From Halobacillus kuroshimensis DSM 18393 (GTDB taxonomy: Bacteria > Bacillota > Bacilli > Bacillales > Halobacillaceae), in the NCBI RefSeq assembly GCF_000425705.1, contig NZ_AUDY01000006.1, forward strand, positions 1-50,965: a stretch of DNA of 50,965 bases. The letters are read 5' to 3'. Shown here in pieces: positions 50,111 to 50,965 of the stretch; position 1 is the first letter of the stretch, and every line of letters begins with the position of its first letter. The translations under genes and the position numbers were made by a program. A model generated the notes under the pieces. It saw only the letters and a program-made list of their open reading frames with translations. It had not been told where the DNA came from and did not search any database.

Positions 50111-50177
50111 TCAAATTCTTTTTCTACTGGTAAAGACAGACCGCTCGAGGTTCATTGTTGGCACAAGTCATCAATCG

Positions 50178-50360
50178 TCAGGAGGGAATCATGGACTTCT
50201 GTGCCTCTGCCATTTTCTTCACGAAATGCACATACTTCGGATCATCCGCCGGTGTGTCTTTTATTTCTGATTCACAGGCTTCGCAGATATAGATTTTCAA
50301 TAGATACAACCCCTGATCGGTTTCCCTCTCACAAATGCTGCATCGATCTTTCCTACTCAT
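50178..50360 (-). CDS. csfB: Sigma-G inhibitor Gin/CsfB
   Basis: Anti-sigma factor that keeps sigma-G (and sigma-E in the forespore) inactive until needed. The 60-residue protein has two zinc Cys pairs, CSIC and CEAC, and the conserved DDPKYVHFVKKM. ATG with GAGGGGG upstream. It sits next to the rRNA operon as in B. subtilis, with a sigma-F/sigma-G promoter. Confidence 0.92.
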   Translation of the reverse strand: MSRKDRCSICERETDQGLYLLKIYICEACESEIKDTPADDPKYVHFVKKMAEAQKSMIPS

Positions 50361-50401
50361 CGCTATCCCCCTCTTTCCGTGCGATTTATATGCTACAGCC
50401 T

Positions 50402-50430
50402 TAGTATGTCCAAAACTATGAATCTTATAC
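50402..50430 (-). promoter_or_regulatory. Overlapping sigma-F/sigma-G promoter of csfB
   Basis: Minus strand GTATA (50426-50430), 17-bp spacer, CATACTA (50402-50408) fits sigma-G. The same -35 with GGACATACT, 14 bases away, approximates sigma-F. Both sigma factors transcribe csfB in B. subtilis. Confidence 0.7.
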
Positions 50431-50460
50431 TTTCAAGATCTATGTACGTTTAAAAAAAGA

Positions 50461-50494
50461 TAGAAAAAAACCTCCAGGACAATCCTGAAGGTTT
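50461..50494 (-). terminator. rRNA operon terminator
   Basis: Minus strand AAACCTTCAGG, loop, CCTGGAGGTTT then TTTT, just after the 5S gene. Confidence 0.9.
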
Positions 50495-50498
50495 TGTG

Positions 50499-50614
50499 TG
50501 ACGTGGCAGCGTCCTACTCTCACGGGGGTAAACCCGACTACCATCGGCGCTGAAGAGCTTAACTACTGTGTTCGGCATGGGAACAGGTGTGACCTCTCCG
50601 CCTTCACCACCACA
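50499..50614 (-). rRNA. rrf: 5S ribosomal RNA
   Basis: The minus strand reads TGTGGTGGTGAAGGCGGAGA at the 5' side, then the conserved GGTCACACCTGTTCCCATGC, CGAACACAG and GTTAAGCTCTTCAGCGCCGA, and ends with AGAGTAGGACGCTGCCACG. About 116 bases; exact ends uncertain by a few bases. Confidence 0.95.
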
Positions 50615-50817
50615 TCAATATAAAGTTTGAGGTGAACCCTCAAAACCGGATAAGGAAACAACTATTGATTAAACATCATTCACGAAGTTCAGTCCGGCTG
50701 CAGCTCCTAAATCCTCGCTGTTCTAAGCACACCTTCTTCAAGACTGAAAAACACAGCCTTTACGAATGTTTGCTTAGCCAGTCGGATTTGACCAGTCGCT
50801 TTCGCCTTCTTCATATA

Positions 50818-50965
50818 GATAAGTCATCGATCCATTAGTATCCGTCAGCTCCACGTGTCACCACGCTTCCACCTCGGACCTATCAACCTCATCGTCTCTG
50901 AGGGATCTTATCTGCTCGAAGCAGAGGGAAATCTCATCTCAAGGGGGGCTTCATGCTTAGATGCT
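50818..50965 (-). rRNA. rrl: 23S ribosomal RNA, 3' end only
   Basis: Minus strand AGCATCTAAGCATGAAGCCC ... GAGCTGACGGATACTAATGG ATCGATGACTTAT is the conserved 3' end of 23S rRNA. The rest lies outside the window. The spacer to 5S (about 50615-50817) holds no tRNA; it contains a hairpin GTTTGAGG..CCTCAAAC near the 5S gene that may help processing. Confidence 0.95.

Overview
The window is a contiguous piece of chromosome from an endospore-forming member of the Bacillaceae. Gene order is almost that of the Bacillus subtilis region running from the first rRNA operon, through abrB, to lysS. All genes lie on the minus strand except abrB and two tRNAs. Proteins are rich in Asp and Glu (the tails of FtsH and RplY, the body of YabE), which suggests a moderately halophilic genus such as Halobacillus or Pontibacillus. 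That placement is inference from sequence character; no search was run.

Reading in the direction of transcription (right to left): the right edge holds the 3' end of a 23S rRNA gene and a 5S rRNA gene. Next come csfB (sigma-G inhibitor), a decayed transposase tail where xpaC-yaaN sit in B. subtilis, and the cluster yaaO-tmk-darA-yaaR-holB-ricT-yabA-trmN6-yazA-rsmI (nucleotide supply, replication clamp loading, replication-initiation control, RNA modification). abrB is divergent, with two Spo0A boxes just after its promoter. Then metG, tatD, yabE, rnmV-rsmA (rRNA maturation), yabG (spore coat protease), veg, sspF, ispE, purR, spoVG, glmU-prs-rplY, pth, fin-mfd, spoVT, yabM-yabN-rqcP, yabP-yabQ-divIC-yabR. 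An inserted class III aminotransferase/RpiR-type regulator pair follows, with two plus-strand tRNA genes (Met, Glu) beyond it. Then spoIIE-yabS-yabT, tilS-hprT-ftsH, coaX-hslO, cysK, folP-folB-folK and lysS. At the left edge at least three tandem rRNA-type promoters point out of the window, so another rRNA operon almost certainly starts just outside.

Many genes serve the sporulation programme, and matching promoter elements can be read directly: sigma-H (spoVG), Spo0A-type 21-bp-spaced promoter (spoIIE), sigma-F (fin, csfB), sigma-E (yabP), sigma-G (spoVT, csfB, sspF) and sigma-K (yabG), plus a sigma-B-like element before rplY/ctc. Growth genes have sigma-A promoters and intrinsic terminators, many of them bidirectional.

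Departures from the B. subtilis layout are the most informative points: loss of pabB-pabA-pabC and a prsA-like gene around cysK, loss of dusB and yazB before lysS, loss of xpaC-yaaN, the inserted aminotransferase/regulator pair with an operator array, and a strong promoter followed at once by a terminator ahead of lysS. I found no CRISPR array, prophage, intact insertion sequence or clearly new multi-gene system.
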